A DNA stretch of 64,000 bases from Litoditis marina (taxonomy: Eukaryota; Nematoda; Chromadorea; Rhabditida; Rhabditidae), in contig CAXIWQ010000038.1 in NCBI GenBank assembly GCA_964036275.1, forward strand, positions 92,496 through 156,495. The letters are read 5' to 3'. Of the stretch, positions 24,786-36,098 are shown one piece after another. Every line of letters starts with the position of its first letter. Position 1 is the first letter of the stretch. The notes beneath the pieces were generated by a model that was not told the DNA's origin, ran no database searches, and saw only the letters and a program-made list of their open reading frames with translations. The position numbers were made by a program, and so were the translations under genes.

Positions 24786-27700
24786 TCTTTGCCGTGCAGC
24801 TACAGGAAAAAGGTTATACGGCTATCAAGTATGTTGCTCCCAGCTAAAAAAACCTAATACGACTATCTATTCTGTGGCGCACAGCCACAAAATACGAATT
24901 AACGCGGTTATCGACTCTTTGCCTTGCAGCTACAGAGAACAGTTCATACGGCTATCAAGTCTGTTGCTCCCAGCTACAAAAACCTAATACGACTATATAT
25001 TCTGTGGCGCACAGCCACAAAAGGCGAATTAACGCGGTTATTGACTCTTTGCCTCGCAGTTACAGATAACATTTCATACGGCTATCAAATCTGTTGCTCC
25101 CAGCTACAAAAACCTGATACGACAATCTATTCTGTGGCGCACAGCCACAAAGACGAATTAACGCGGTTATTGACATTTTGACTTGCAGCTACAAAAAAAA
25201 TCATACGGCTATCAAGTCTGTTGCTTCCAACTACAGAAACATAATACGACAATCTATTCTGTGGCGCACAGCCACAAAACACGAAATATCGCGGTTATCG
25301 ACTTGTTGGCTTGCAGCTACAGAGAAAAGTTCATACGGCTATCAAGTCTGTTGCTCCCAGCTACAAAAACCTGATACGACAATCTATTCTGTGGCGCACA
25401 GCCACAAAAGACAAATTAACGCGGTTATTACCTCTTTGCCTTGCAGCTACAGATAAAGTTCATACGGCTATCAAATCTGTTGCTCCCAGCTACAAAAACC
25501 TAATACGACAATCTATTCTGTGGCGCACAGCCACAAAATACAAATTATCGCGGTTATCGACTTGTTGGCTTGCAGCTACCGAGAAAAGTTCATACGGCTA
25601 TCAAGTCTGTTGCTCCCAGCTACAAAAACCTAATACGACTATATATTCTGTGGCGCACAGCCACAAAAGACGAATTAACGCGGTTATTGACTCTTTGCCT
25701 CGCAGTTACAGAGAACATTTCATACGGCTATCAAATCTGTTGCTCCCAGCTACAAAAACCTAATACGACAATCTATTCTGTGGCGCACAGCCACAAAGAC
25801 GAATTAACGCGGTTATTGACATTTTGACTTGCAGCTACAAAAAAAAAATCATACGGCTATCAAGTCTGTTGCTTCCAACTACAAAAACATAATACGACTT
25901 TATATTCTGTGGCGCACAGCCACAAAATACAAATTAACGCGGTTATTGACTCTTTGCCTTGCAGTTACAAAGAACATTCATACGGCTATCAAATCTGTTG
26001 CTCCCAGCTACAAAAACCTAATACGACTTTATATTCTGTGGCGCACAGCCACAAAAGACAAATTAACGCGGTTATTACCTCTTTGCCTTGCAGCTACAGA
26101 AAAAAAGTTTATACGGCTATCAAGTCTGTTGCTCCCAGCTACAAAAACCTAATACGACTTTATATTCTGTGGCGCACAGCCACAAAAGACAAATTAACGC
26201 GGTTATTGACTCTTTGCCGTGCAGCTACAGAAAAAAGTTTATATGGCTATCAAGTATGTTGTTCCCAGCTAGAAAAACCCAATACAACTATCTATTCTGT
26301 GGCACACAGCCACAAAATACGATATAACGCGGTTATCGACTCTTTGCCTTGCAGCTACAGAAAAAAGTTTATACGGCTATCAAGTCTGTTGCTCATGGCT
26401 ACAAAAACCTAATACGACTTTATATCCTGTGGCGCACAGCCACAAAAGACAAATTAACGCGGTTATTACCTCTTTGCCGTGCAGCTACAGGAAAAAGGTT
26501 ATACGGCTATCAAGTATGTTGCTCCCAGCTAAAAAAACCTAATACGACTATCTATTCTGTGGCGCACAGCCACAAAATACGAATTAACGCGGTTATCGAC
26601 TCTTTGCCTTGCAGCTACAGAGAACAGTTCATACGGCTATCAAGTCTGTTGCTCCCAGCTACAAAAACCTAATACGACTATATATTCTGTGGCGCACAGC
26701 CACAAAAGGCGAATTAACGCGGTTATTGACTCTTTGCCTCGCAGTTACAGATAACATTTCATACGGCTATCAAATCTGTTGCTCCCAGCTACAAAAACCT
26801 GATACGACAATCTATTCTGTGGCGCACAGCCACAAAGACGAATTAACGCGGTTATTGACATTTTGACTTGCAGCTACAAAAAAAATCATACGGCTATCAA
26901 GTCTGTTGCTTCCAACTACAGAAACATAATACGACAATCTATTCTGTGGCGCACAGCCACAAAACACGAAATATCGCGGTTATCGACTTGTTGGCTTGCA
27001 GCTACAGAGAAAAGTTCATACGGCTATCAAGTCTGTTGCTCCCAGCTACAAAAACCTGATACGACAATCTATTCTGTGGCGCACAGCCACAAAAGACAAA
27101 TTAACGCGGTTATTACCTCTTTGCCTTGCAGCTACAGATAAAGTTCATACGGCTATCAAATCTGTTGCTCCCAGCTACAAAAACCTAATACGACAATCTA
27201 TTCTGTGGCGCACAGCCACAAAATACAAATTATCGCGGTTATCGACTTGTTGGCTTGCAGCTACCGAGAAAAGTTCATACGGCTATCAAGTCTGTTGCTC
27301 CCAGCTACAAAAACCTAATACGACTATATATTCTGTGGCGCACAGCCACAAAAGACGAATTAACGCGGTTATTGACTCTTTGCCTCGCAGTTACAGAGAA
27401 CATTTCATACGGCTATCAAATCTGTTGCTCCCAGCTACAAAAACCTAATACGACAATCTATTCTGTGGCGCACAGCCACAAAGACGAATTAACGCGGTTA
27501 TTGACATTTTGACTTGCAGCTACAAAAAAAAAATCATACGGCTATCAAGTCTGTTGCTTCCAACTACAAAAACATAATACGACTTTATATTCTGTGGCGC
27601 ACAGCCACAAAATACAAATTAACGCGGTTATTGACTCTTTGCCTTGCAGTTACAAAGAACATTTCATACGGCTATCAAATCTGTTGCTCCCAGCTACAAA

Positions 27701-28163
27701 AACCTAATACGACTTTATATTCTGTGGCGCACAGCCACAAAAGACAAATTAACGCGGTTATTACCTCTTTGCCTTGCAGCTACAGAAAAAAAGTTTATAC
27801 GGCTATCAAGTCTGTTGCTCCCAGCTACAAAAACCTAATACGACTTTATATTCTGTGGCGCACAGCCACAAAAGACAAATTAACGCGGTTATTGACTCTT
27901 TGCCGTGCAGCTACAGAAAAAAGTTTATATGGCTATCAAGTATGTTGTTCCCAGCTAGAAAAACCCAATACAACTATCTATTCTGTGGCACACAGCCACA
28001 AAATACGATATAACGCGGTTATCGACTCTTTGCCTTGCAGCTACAGAAAAAAGTTTATACGGCTATCAAGTCTGTTGCTCATGGCTACAAAAACCTAATA
28101 CGACTTTATATCCTGTGGCGCACAGCCACAAAAGACAAATTAACGCGGTTATTACCTCTTTGC
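24786..28163 (+). repeat. 1685-bp tandem HOR, two copies
   Basis: 24786-26470 and 26471-28163 align at 1685-1686 bp (13 monomers minus 4-5 bp). The one-base shift comes from GAACATTCATACGG (25974) versus GAACATTTCATACGG (27658). Linked markers are AGCTAAAAAAACC, AAAGGCGAATT, CTACAGATAACATTTC, CTACCGAGAAAAG and AACACGAAATATCG. The copies are otherwise almost identical. Confidence 0.9.
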
Positions 28164-28249
28164 CTTGCAGCTACAGAAAAAAGTTCATACGGCTATCAAG
28201 TCTGTTGCTCCCAGCTAGAAAAACCCAATACAACTATCTATTCTGTGGC

Positions 28250-31200
28250 ACACAGCCACAAAATACGATATAACGCGGTTATCGACTCTTTGCCTTGCAG
28301 CTACAGAAAAAAGTTCATACGGCTATCAAGTCTGTTGCTCCCAGCTACAAAAACCTAATACGACTTTATATTCTGTGGCGCACAGCCACAAAAGACAAAT
28401 TAACGCGGTTATTACCTCTTTGCCTTGCAGCTACAGAAAAAAAGTTTATACGGCTAACAATTCTGTTGCTCCCAGCTACAAAAACCTAATACGACTTTAT
28501 ATTCTGTGGCGCACAGCCACAAAAGACAAATTAACGCGGTTATTGACTCTTTGCCGTGCAGCTACAGAAAAAAGTTTATATGGCTATCAAGTATGTTGTT
28601 CCCAGCTAGAAAAACCCAATACAACTATCTATTCTGTGGCACACAGCCAGAAAATACGATATAACGCGGTTATCGACTCTTTGCCTTGCAGCTACAGAAA
28701 AAAGTTTATACGGCTATCAAGTCTGTTGCTCATGGCTACAAAAACCTAATACGACTTTATATCCTGTGGCGCACAGCCACAAAAGACAAATTAACGCGGT
28801 TATTACCTCTTTGCCTTGCAGCTACAGAAAAAAGTTCATACGGCTATCAAGTCTGTTGCTCCCAGCTACAAAAACCTGATACGACAATCTATTCTGTGGC
28901 GCACAGCCACAAAGACGAATTAACGCGGTTATTGAAATTTTGACTTGCAGCTACAAAAAAAAAATCATACGGCTATCAAGTCTGTTGCTTCCAACTACAA
29001 AAACATAATACGACTTTATATTCTGTGGCGCACAGCCACAAAATACAAATTAACGCGGTTATTGACTCTTTGCCTTGCAGTTACAGAGAACATTTCATAC
29101 GGCTATCAAATCTGTTGCTCCCAGCTACAAAAACCTAATACGACTTTATATTCTGTGGCGCACAGCCACAAAAGACAAATTAACGCGGTTATTACCTCTT
29201 TGCCTTGCAGCTACAGAAAAAAAGTTTATACGGCTATCAAGTCTGTTGCTCCCAGCTACAAAAACCTAATACGACTTTATATTCTGTGGCGCACAGCCAC
29301 AAAAGACAAATTAACGCGGTTATTGACTCTTTGCCGTGCAGCTACAGAAAAAAGTTTATATGGCTATCAAGTATGTTGCTCCCAGCTAGAAAAACCCAAT
29401 ACAACTATCTATTCTGTGGCACACAGCCACAAAATACGATATAACGCGGTTATCGACTCTTTGCCTTGCAGCTACAGAAAAAAGTTTATACGGCTATCAA
29501 GTCTGTTGCTCATGGCTACAAAAACCTAATACGACTTTATATCCTGTGGCGCACAGCCACAAAATACGAATTAACGCGGTTATTACCTCTTTGCCTTGCA
29601 GCTACAGAAAAAAGTTCATACGGCTATCAAGTCTGTTGCTCCCAGCTACAAAAACCTGATACGACAATCTATTCTGTGGCGCACAGCCACAAAAGACAAA
29701 TTAACGCGGTTATTACCTCTTTGCCTTGCAGCTACAGAAAAAAGTTTATACGGCTATCAAGTCTGTTGCTCCCAGCTACAAAAACCTAATACGACTTTAT
29801 ATTCTGTGGCGCACAGCCACAAAAGACAAATTAACGCGGTTATTGACTCTTTGCCGTGCAGCTACAGAAAAAAGTTTATACGGCTATCAAGTATGTTGCT
29901 CCCAGCTACAAAAACCTAATACGACTATCTATTATGTGGCGCACAGCCACAAAAGACAAATTAACGCGGTTATTACCTCTTTGCCTTGCAGCTACAGAAA
30001 AAAGTTTATACGGCTATCAAGTCTGTTGCTCATGGCTACAAAAACCTAATACGACTTTATATTCTGTGGCGCACAGCCACAAAATACGAATTAACGCGGT
30101 TATCGACTGTTTGCTTTGCAGCTACAGAAAAAAGTTAATACGGCTATCAAGTCTGTTGCTCCCAGCTACAAAAACCTAATACGACAATCTATTCTGTGGC
30201 GCACAGCCACAAAAGACGAATTAACGCGGTTATTGACTCTTTGCCTCGCAGTTACAGAGAACATTTCATACGGCTATCAAATCTGTTGCTCCCAGCTACA
30301 AAAACCTAATACGACAATCTATTCTGTGGCGCACAGCCACAAAGACGAATTAACGCGGTTATTGACATTTTGACTTGCAGCTACAAAAAAACATCATACG
30401 GCTATCAAGTCTGTTGCTTCCAACTACAAAAACATAATACGACTTTATATTCTGTGGCGCACAGCCACAAAATACGATATAACGCGGTTATCGACTCTTT
30501 GCCTTGCAGCTACAGAAAAAAGTTTATACGGCTATCAAGTCTGTTGCTCCCAGCTACAAAAACCTAATACGACTTTATATTCTGTGGCGCACAGCCACAA
30601 AAGACAAATTAACGCGGTTATTACCTCTTTGCCTTGCAGCTACAGAAAAAAAGTTTATACGGCTAACAATTCTGTTGCTCCCAGCTACAAAAACCTAATA
30701 CGACTTTATATTCTGTGGCGCACAGCCACAAAAGACAAATTAACGCGGTTATTGACTCTTTGCCGTGCAGCTACAGAAAAAAGTTTATATGGCTATCAAG
30801 TATGTTGTTCCCAGCTAGAAAAACCCAATACAACTATCTATTCTGTGGCACACAGCCACAAAATACGATATAACGCGGTTATCGACTCTTTGCCTTGCAG
30901 CTACAGAAAAAAGTTTATACGGCTATCAAGTCTGTTGCTCATGGCTACAAAAACCTAATACGACTTTATATCCTGTGGCGCACAGCCACAAAAGACAAAT
31001 TAACGCGGTTATTACCTCTTTGCCTTGCAGCTACAGAAAAAAGTTCATACGGCTATCAAGTCTGTTGCTCCCAGCTACAAAAACCTGATACGACAATCTA
31101 TTCTGTGGCGCACAGCCACAAAGACGAATTAACGCGGTTATTGACATTTTGACTTGCAGCTACAAAAAAAAATCATACGGCTATCAAGTCTGTTGCTTCC

Positions 31201-32120
31201 AACTACAAAAACATAATACGACTTTATATTCTGTGGCGCACAGCCACAAAAGACAAATTAACGCGGTTATTACCTCTTTGCCTTGCAGCTACAGAAAAAA
31301 AGTTTATACGGCTATCAAGTCTGTTGCTCCCAGCTACAAAAACCTAATACGACTTTATATTCTGTGGCGCACAGCCACAAAAGACAAATTAACGCGGTTA
31401 TTGACTCTTTGCCGTGCAGCTACAGAAAAAAGTTTATATGGCTATCAAGTATGTTGCTCCCAGCTAGAAAAACCCAATACAACTATCTATTCTGTGGCAC
31501 ACAGCCACAAAATACGATATAACGCGGTTATCGACTCTTTGCCTTGCAGCTACAGAAAAAAGTTTATACGGCTATCAAGTCTGTTGCTCATGGCTACAAA
31601 AACCTAATACGACTTTATATCCTGTGGCGCATAGCCACAAAATACGAATTAACGCGGTTATTACCTCTTTGCCTTGCAGCTACAGAAAAAAGTGCATACG
31701 GCTATCAAGTCTGTTGCTCCCAGCTACAAAAACCTGATACGACAATCTATTCTGTGGCGCACAGCCACAAAAGACAAATTAACGCGGTTATTACCTCTTT
31801 GCCTTGCAGCTACAGAAAAAAGTTTATACGGCTATCAAGTCTGTTGCTCCCAGCTACAAAAACCTAATACGACTTTATATTCTGTGGCGCACAGCCACAA
31901 AAGACAAATTAACGCGGTTATTGACTCTTTGCCGTGCAGCTACAGAAAAAAGTTTATACGGCTATCAAGTATGTTGCTCCCAGCTACAAAAACCTAATAC
32001 GACTATCTATTATGTGGCGCACAGCCACAAAAGACAAATTAACGCGGTTATTACCTCTTTGCCTTGCAGCTACAGAAAAAAAGTTTATACGGCTATCAAG
32101 TCTGTTGCTCATGGCTACAA
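28250..32120 (+). repeat. 2.1-2.2-kb tandem HOR, two copies
   Basis: About 28250-29040 aligns with 30459-31249 at 2209 bp. About 29205-30040 aligns with 31283-32118 at 2078 bp. The 131-bp step between the two offsets means copy 2 lacks one monomer that copy 1 has near 29050-29180. Markers include CGGCTAACAATTCTG (28453 and 30662), TATATGGCTATC and the TATGTGGCGCAC monomer (29933 and 32011). Confidence 0.85.
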
Positions 32121-33892
32121 AAACCTAATACGACTTTATATTCTGTGGCGCACAGCCACAAAAGACAAATTAACGCGGTTATTGACTCTTTGCCGTGCAG
32201 CTACAGAAAAAAGTTTATACGGCTATCAAGTATGTTGCTCCCAGCTACAAAAACCTAATACGACTATCTATTCTGTGGCGCACAGCCACAAAATACGAAT
32301 TAACGCGGTTATCGACTGTTTGCTTTGCAGCTACAGAAAAAAGTTAATACGTCTATCAAGTCTGTTGCTCCCAGCTACAAAAACCTAATACGACAATCTA
32401 TTCTGTGGCGCACAGCCACAAAAACGAATTAACGCGGTTATTGACATTTTGACTTGCAGCTACAAAAAAAATCATACGGCTATCAAGTCTGTTGCTCCCA
32501 ACTACAAAAACATAATACGACTTTATATTCTGTGGCGCACAGCCACAAAATACAAATTAACGCGGTTATTGACTCTTTGCCTTGCAGTTACAGAGAACAT
32601 TTCATACGGCTATCAAATCTGTTGCTCCCAGCTACAAAAACCTAATACGACAATCTATTCTGTGGCGCACAGCCACAAAATACGAATTAACGCGGTTATC
32701 GACTCTTTGCCTAGCAGCTACAGAAAAAAGTTTATACGGCTATCAAGTCTGTTGCTCCCAGCTACAAAAACCTAATACGACAATCTATTCTGTGGCGCAC
32801 AGCCACAAAATACGAATTTACGCGGTTATCGACTCTTTGCCTTGCAGCTACAGAAAAAAGTTTATACGGCTATCAAGTCTGTTGCTCATGGCTACAAAAA
32901 CCTAATACGACTTTATATCCTGTGGCGCACAGCCACAAAATACAAATTAACGCGGTTATTGACTCTTTGCCTTGCAGTTACAGAGAACATTTCATACGGC
33001 TATCAAATCTGTTGCTCCCAGCTACAAAAACCTAATACGACAATCTATTCTGTGGCGCACAGCCACAAAATACGAATTAACGTGGTTATCGACTCTTTGC
33101 CTTGCAGCTACAGAAAAAAAGTTTATACGGCTTTCAAGTCTGTTGCTCATGGCTACAAAAACCTAATGCGACTTTATATCCTGTGGCGCACAGCCACAAA
33201 AGACAAATTAACGCGGTTATTACCTCTTTGCCTTGCAGCTACAGAAAGAAGTTCATACGGCTATCAAGTCTGTTGCTCCCAGCTACAAAAACCTGATACG
33301 ACAATCTATTCTAAGGCGCACAGCCACAAAAGACAAATTAACGCGGTTATTACCTCTTTGCCTTGCAGCTACAGAAAGAAGTTCATACGGCTATCAAGTC
33401 TGTTGCTCCCAGCTACAAAAACCTAATACGACTTTGTATTCTGTGGCGCACAGCCACAAAAGACAAATTAACGCGGTTATTGACTCTTTGCCGTGCAGCT
33501 ACAGGGAAAAGGTTATACGGCTATCAAGTATGTTGCTCCCAGCTACAAAAACCTAATACGACTATCTATTCTGTGGCGCACAGCCACAAATTACGAATTA
33601 ACGCGGTTATCGACTCTTTGCCTTGCAGCTACAGAGAACAGTTCATACGGCTATCAAATCTGTTGCTCCCAGCTACAAAAACCTAATACGACAATCTATT
33701 CTGTGGCGCACAGCCACAAAATACGAATTATCGCGGTTATTGACATTTTGACTTGCAGCTACAAAAAAAATCATACGGCTATCAAGTCTGTTGCTCCCAA
33801 CTACAAAAACATAATACGACTTTATATTCTGTGGCGCACAGCCACAAAATACAAATTAACGCGGTTATTGACTCTTTGCCTTGCAGTTACAG
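30190..33892 (+). repeat. Long duplicated block, copy 1 (3703 bp)
   Basis: Aligns with 35639-39731, first at 5449 bp and, after about 32340, at 5839 bp. The 390-bp step is exactly three monomers. Rare shared markers are AAAAAACATCATACGG, AAAAAGTGCATACGG (31689 and 37138), GCGCATAGCCAC (31627 and 37076), TTAATACGTCTATC (32345 and 38184) and CTAATGCGACTTT (33164 and 39003). Differences are rare single substitutions, for example TTGACTCTTTG near 32188 versus TTGACTTTTTG near 37637. Confidence 0.92.
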
Positions 33893-33916
33893 AAAAAAGT
33901 TTATACGGCTATCAAG

Positions 33917-33957
33917 TCTGTTGCTCCCAGCTACAAAAACCTAATACGACTTTATAT
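33917..33957 (+). repeat. Subunit A of the monomer (41 bp)
   Basis: First of three related segments inside the monomer. It begins TCTGTTGCTCCCAGCTAC and continues with an A-run, TAATACG and CTTTAT. Its first 18 bases match subunit B at 14 positions and subunit C at 13, without gaps. The second half aligns with small gaps (A-run, then TAATACG, then TTAT). Confidence 0.8.
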
Positions 33958-34002
33958 TCTGTGGCGCACAGCCACAAAATACAAATTAACGCGGTTATTG
34001 AC
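33958..34002 (+). repeat. Subunit B of the monomer (45 bp)
   Basis: Second related segment. It begins TCTGTGGCGCACAGCCAC, then an A-run, TTAACGCGG and TTAT. It matches A at 14 of 18 and C at 12 of 18 leading positions. It differs from A and C in carrying a perfect 6-bp inverted repeat, created where the other two have CTCCCAGCTAC or CCTTGCAGCTAC. Confidence 0.8.
33960..33976. other. Conserved short hairpin TGTGGC-GCACA-GCCACA
   Basis: A 6-bp inverted repeat with a 5-base loop lies in subunit B of nearly every monomer; the reference copy is given. Flanking TT and AA would add two pairs beyond one mismatch. The commonest variant, TGTGGC-ACACA-GCCACA, changes only the loop. The frequent GCTACA variant (for example 42150 and 45350) would keep a G-T wobble. 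Stem-breaking variants are few: GTGGAGCAC near 2361 and 5591, and GTGGTGCACAAGCA near 10508, 12588, 54498 and 63527. Function is unknown; a cruciform or a protein site is only an inference. Confidence 0.7.
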
Positions 34003-34046
34003 TCTTTGCCTTGCAGCTACAGAAAAAAGTTTATACGGCTATCAAG
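34003..34046 (+). repeat. Subunit C of the monomer (44 bp)
   Basis: Third related segment. It begins TCTTTGCCTTGCAGCTAC, then ACAG with a longer A-run, TTTATACGG and CTAT, and runs 8 bp into the next CTATCAAG. The shared CAGCTAC core followed by an A-run and (A/T)TA(T/A)ACG-(G/A)C-TAT is visible in all three segments. Core-to-core spacing is 41, 45 and 44 bp, which sum to 130. Confidence 0.78.
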
Positions 34047-34217
34047 TCTGTTGCTCCCAGCTACAAAAACCTAATACGACTTTATATTCTGTGGCGCACA
34101 GCCACAAAAGACAAATTAACGCGGTTATTGACTCTTTGCCGTGCAGCTACAGAAAAAAGTTTATACGGCTATCAAGTATGTTGCTCCCAGCTACAAAAAC
34201 CTAATACGACTATCTAT

Positions 34218-36098
34218 TATGTGGCGCACAGCCACAAAAGACAAATTAACGCGGTTATTACCTCTTTGCCTTGCAGCTACAGAAAAAAGTTTATACGGCT
34301 ATCAAGTCTGTTGCTCATGGCTACAAAAACCTAATACGACTTTATATTCTGTGGCGCACAGCCACAAAATACGAATTAACGCGGTTATCGACTGTTTGCT
34401 TTGCAGCTACAGAAAAAAGTTAATACGGCTATCAAGTCTGTTGCTCCCAGCTACAAAAACCTAATACGACAATCTATTCTGTGGCGCACAGCCACAAAAA
34501 CGAATTAACGCGGTTATTGACATTTTGACTTGCAGCTACAAAAAAAAATCATACGGCTATCAAGTCTGTTGCTTCCAACTACAGAAACATAATACGACAA
34601 TCTATTCTGTGGCGCACAGCCACAAAACACGAAATATCGCGGTTATCGACTTGTTGGCTTGCAGCTACAGAGAAAAGTTCATACGGCTATCAAGTCTGTT
34701 GCTCCCAGCTACAAAAACCTAATACGACTATATATTCTGTGGCGCACAGCCACAAAAGACGAATTAACGCGGTTATTGACTCTTTGCCTCGCAGTTACAG
34801 AGAACATTTCATACGGCTATCAAATCTGTTGCTCCCAGCTACAAAAACCTAATACGACAATCTATTCTGTGGCGCACAGCCACAAAGACGAATTAACGCG
34901 GTTATTGACATTTTGACTTGCAGCTACAAAAAAACATCATACGGCTATCAAGTCTGTTGCTTCCAACTACAAAAACATAATACGACTTTATATTCTGTGG
35001 CGCACAGCCACAAAATACGATATAACGCGGTTATCGACTCTTTGCCTTGCAGCTACAGAAAAAAGTTTATACGGCTATCAAGTCTGTTGCTCCCAGCTAC
35101 AAAAACCTAATACGACTTTATATTCTGTGGCGCACAGCCACAAAAGACAAATTAACGCGGTTATTACCTCTTTGCCTTGCAGCTACAGAAAAAAGTTTAT
35201 ACGGCTATCAAGTCTGTTGCTCATGGCTACAAAAACCTAATACGACTTTATATTCTGTGGCGCACAGCCACAAAATACGAATTAACGCGGTTATCGACTG
35301 TTTGCTTTGCAGCTACAGAAAAAAGTTAATACGGCTATCAAGTCTGTTGCTCCCAGCTACAAAAACCTAATACGACAATCTATTCTGTGGCGCACAGCCA
35401 CAAAAACGAATTAACGCGGTTATTGACATTTTGACTTGCAGCTACAAAAAAAAATCATACGGCTATCAAGTCTGTTGCTTCCAACTACAGAAACATAATA
35501 CGACAATCTATTCTGTGGCGCACAGCCACAAAACACGAAATATCGCGGTTATCGACTTGTTGGCTTGCAGCTACAGAGAAAAGTTCATACGGCTATCAAG
35601 TCTGTTGCTCCCAGCTACAAAAACCTAATACGACTATATATTCTGTGGCGCACAGCCACAAAAGACGAATTAACGCGGTTATTGACTCTTTGCCTCGCAG
35701 TTACAGAGAACATTTCATACGGCTATCAAATCTGTTGCTCCCAGCTACAAAAACCTAATACGACAATCTATTCTGTGGCGCACAGCCACAAAGACGAATT
35801 AACGCGGTTATTGACATTTTGACTTGCAGCTACAAAAAAACATCATACGGCTATCAAGTCTGTTGCTTCCAACTACAAAAACATAATACGACTTTATATT
35901 CTGTGGCGCACAGCCACAAAATACGATATAACGCGGTTATCGACTCTTTGCCTTGCAGCTACAGAAAAAAGTTTATACGGCTATCAAGTCTGTTGCTCCC
36001 AGCTACAAAAACCTAATACGACTTTATATTCTGTGGCGCACAGCCACAAAAGACAAATTAACGCGGTTATTACCTCTTTGCCTTGCAGCTACAGAAAA
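34218..36098 (+). repeat. 906-bp tandem HOR, two copies
   Basis: 34218-35123 and 35124-36098 align at 906 bp (seven monomers minus 4 bp). Markers in order are: TCATGGCTAC, CGACTGTTTGCTTTG, CCACAAAAACG, CTACAGAAACATAATACG, AACACGAAATATCG, CCTCGCAGTTACAG, CCACAAAGACG and AAAAAACATCATACGG. Copy 2 runs directly into the start of the long block at 35639, so the two duplications overlap. Confidence 0.9.

Larger units (their letters stand above)
33909..34038 (+). repeat. Representative 130-bp monomer
   Basis: This copy is close to the eye-consensus and is a convenient reference. It is exactly 130 bp, from CTATCAAGTC to TTTATACGG. Common variants elsewhere are: TCATGGCTAC or CCAACTAC for CCAGCTAC; GACTATCTATT, GACAATCTATT or GACTTTATATT after TAATAC; GTGGCACAC for GTGGCGCAC; AAAGACAAATT, AAATACGAATT or AAAGACGAATT before AACGCGG; TTACC or TCGAC for TTGAC; GAGAACAG, GAGAAAAG or GAAAAAAG before TTCATACGG or TTTATACGG. 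These variants travel in linked combinations, which is what makes the HOR units traceable. Confidence 0.95.

Noticed and set aside
33909..34046. CENP-B box in the monomer
   Set aside because: The pattern NTTCGNNNNANNCGGGN is not met. The closest pieces (TTCGGCTTGCAG in a few copies, AACGCGG in all) lack the required spacing and the CGGG core.
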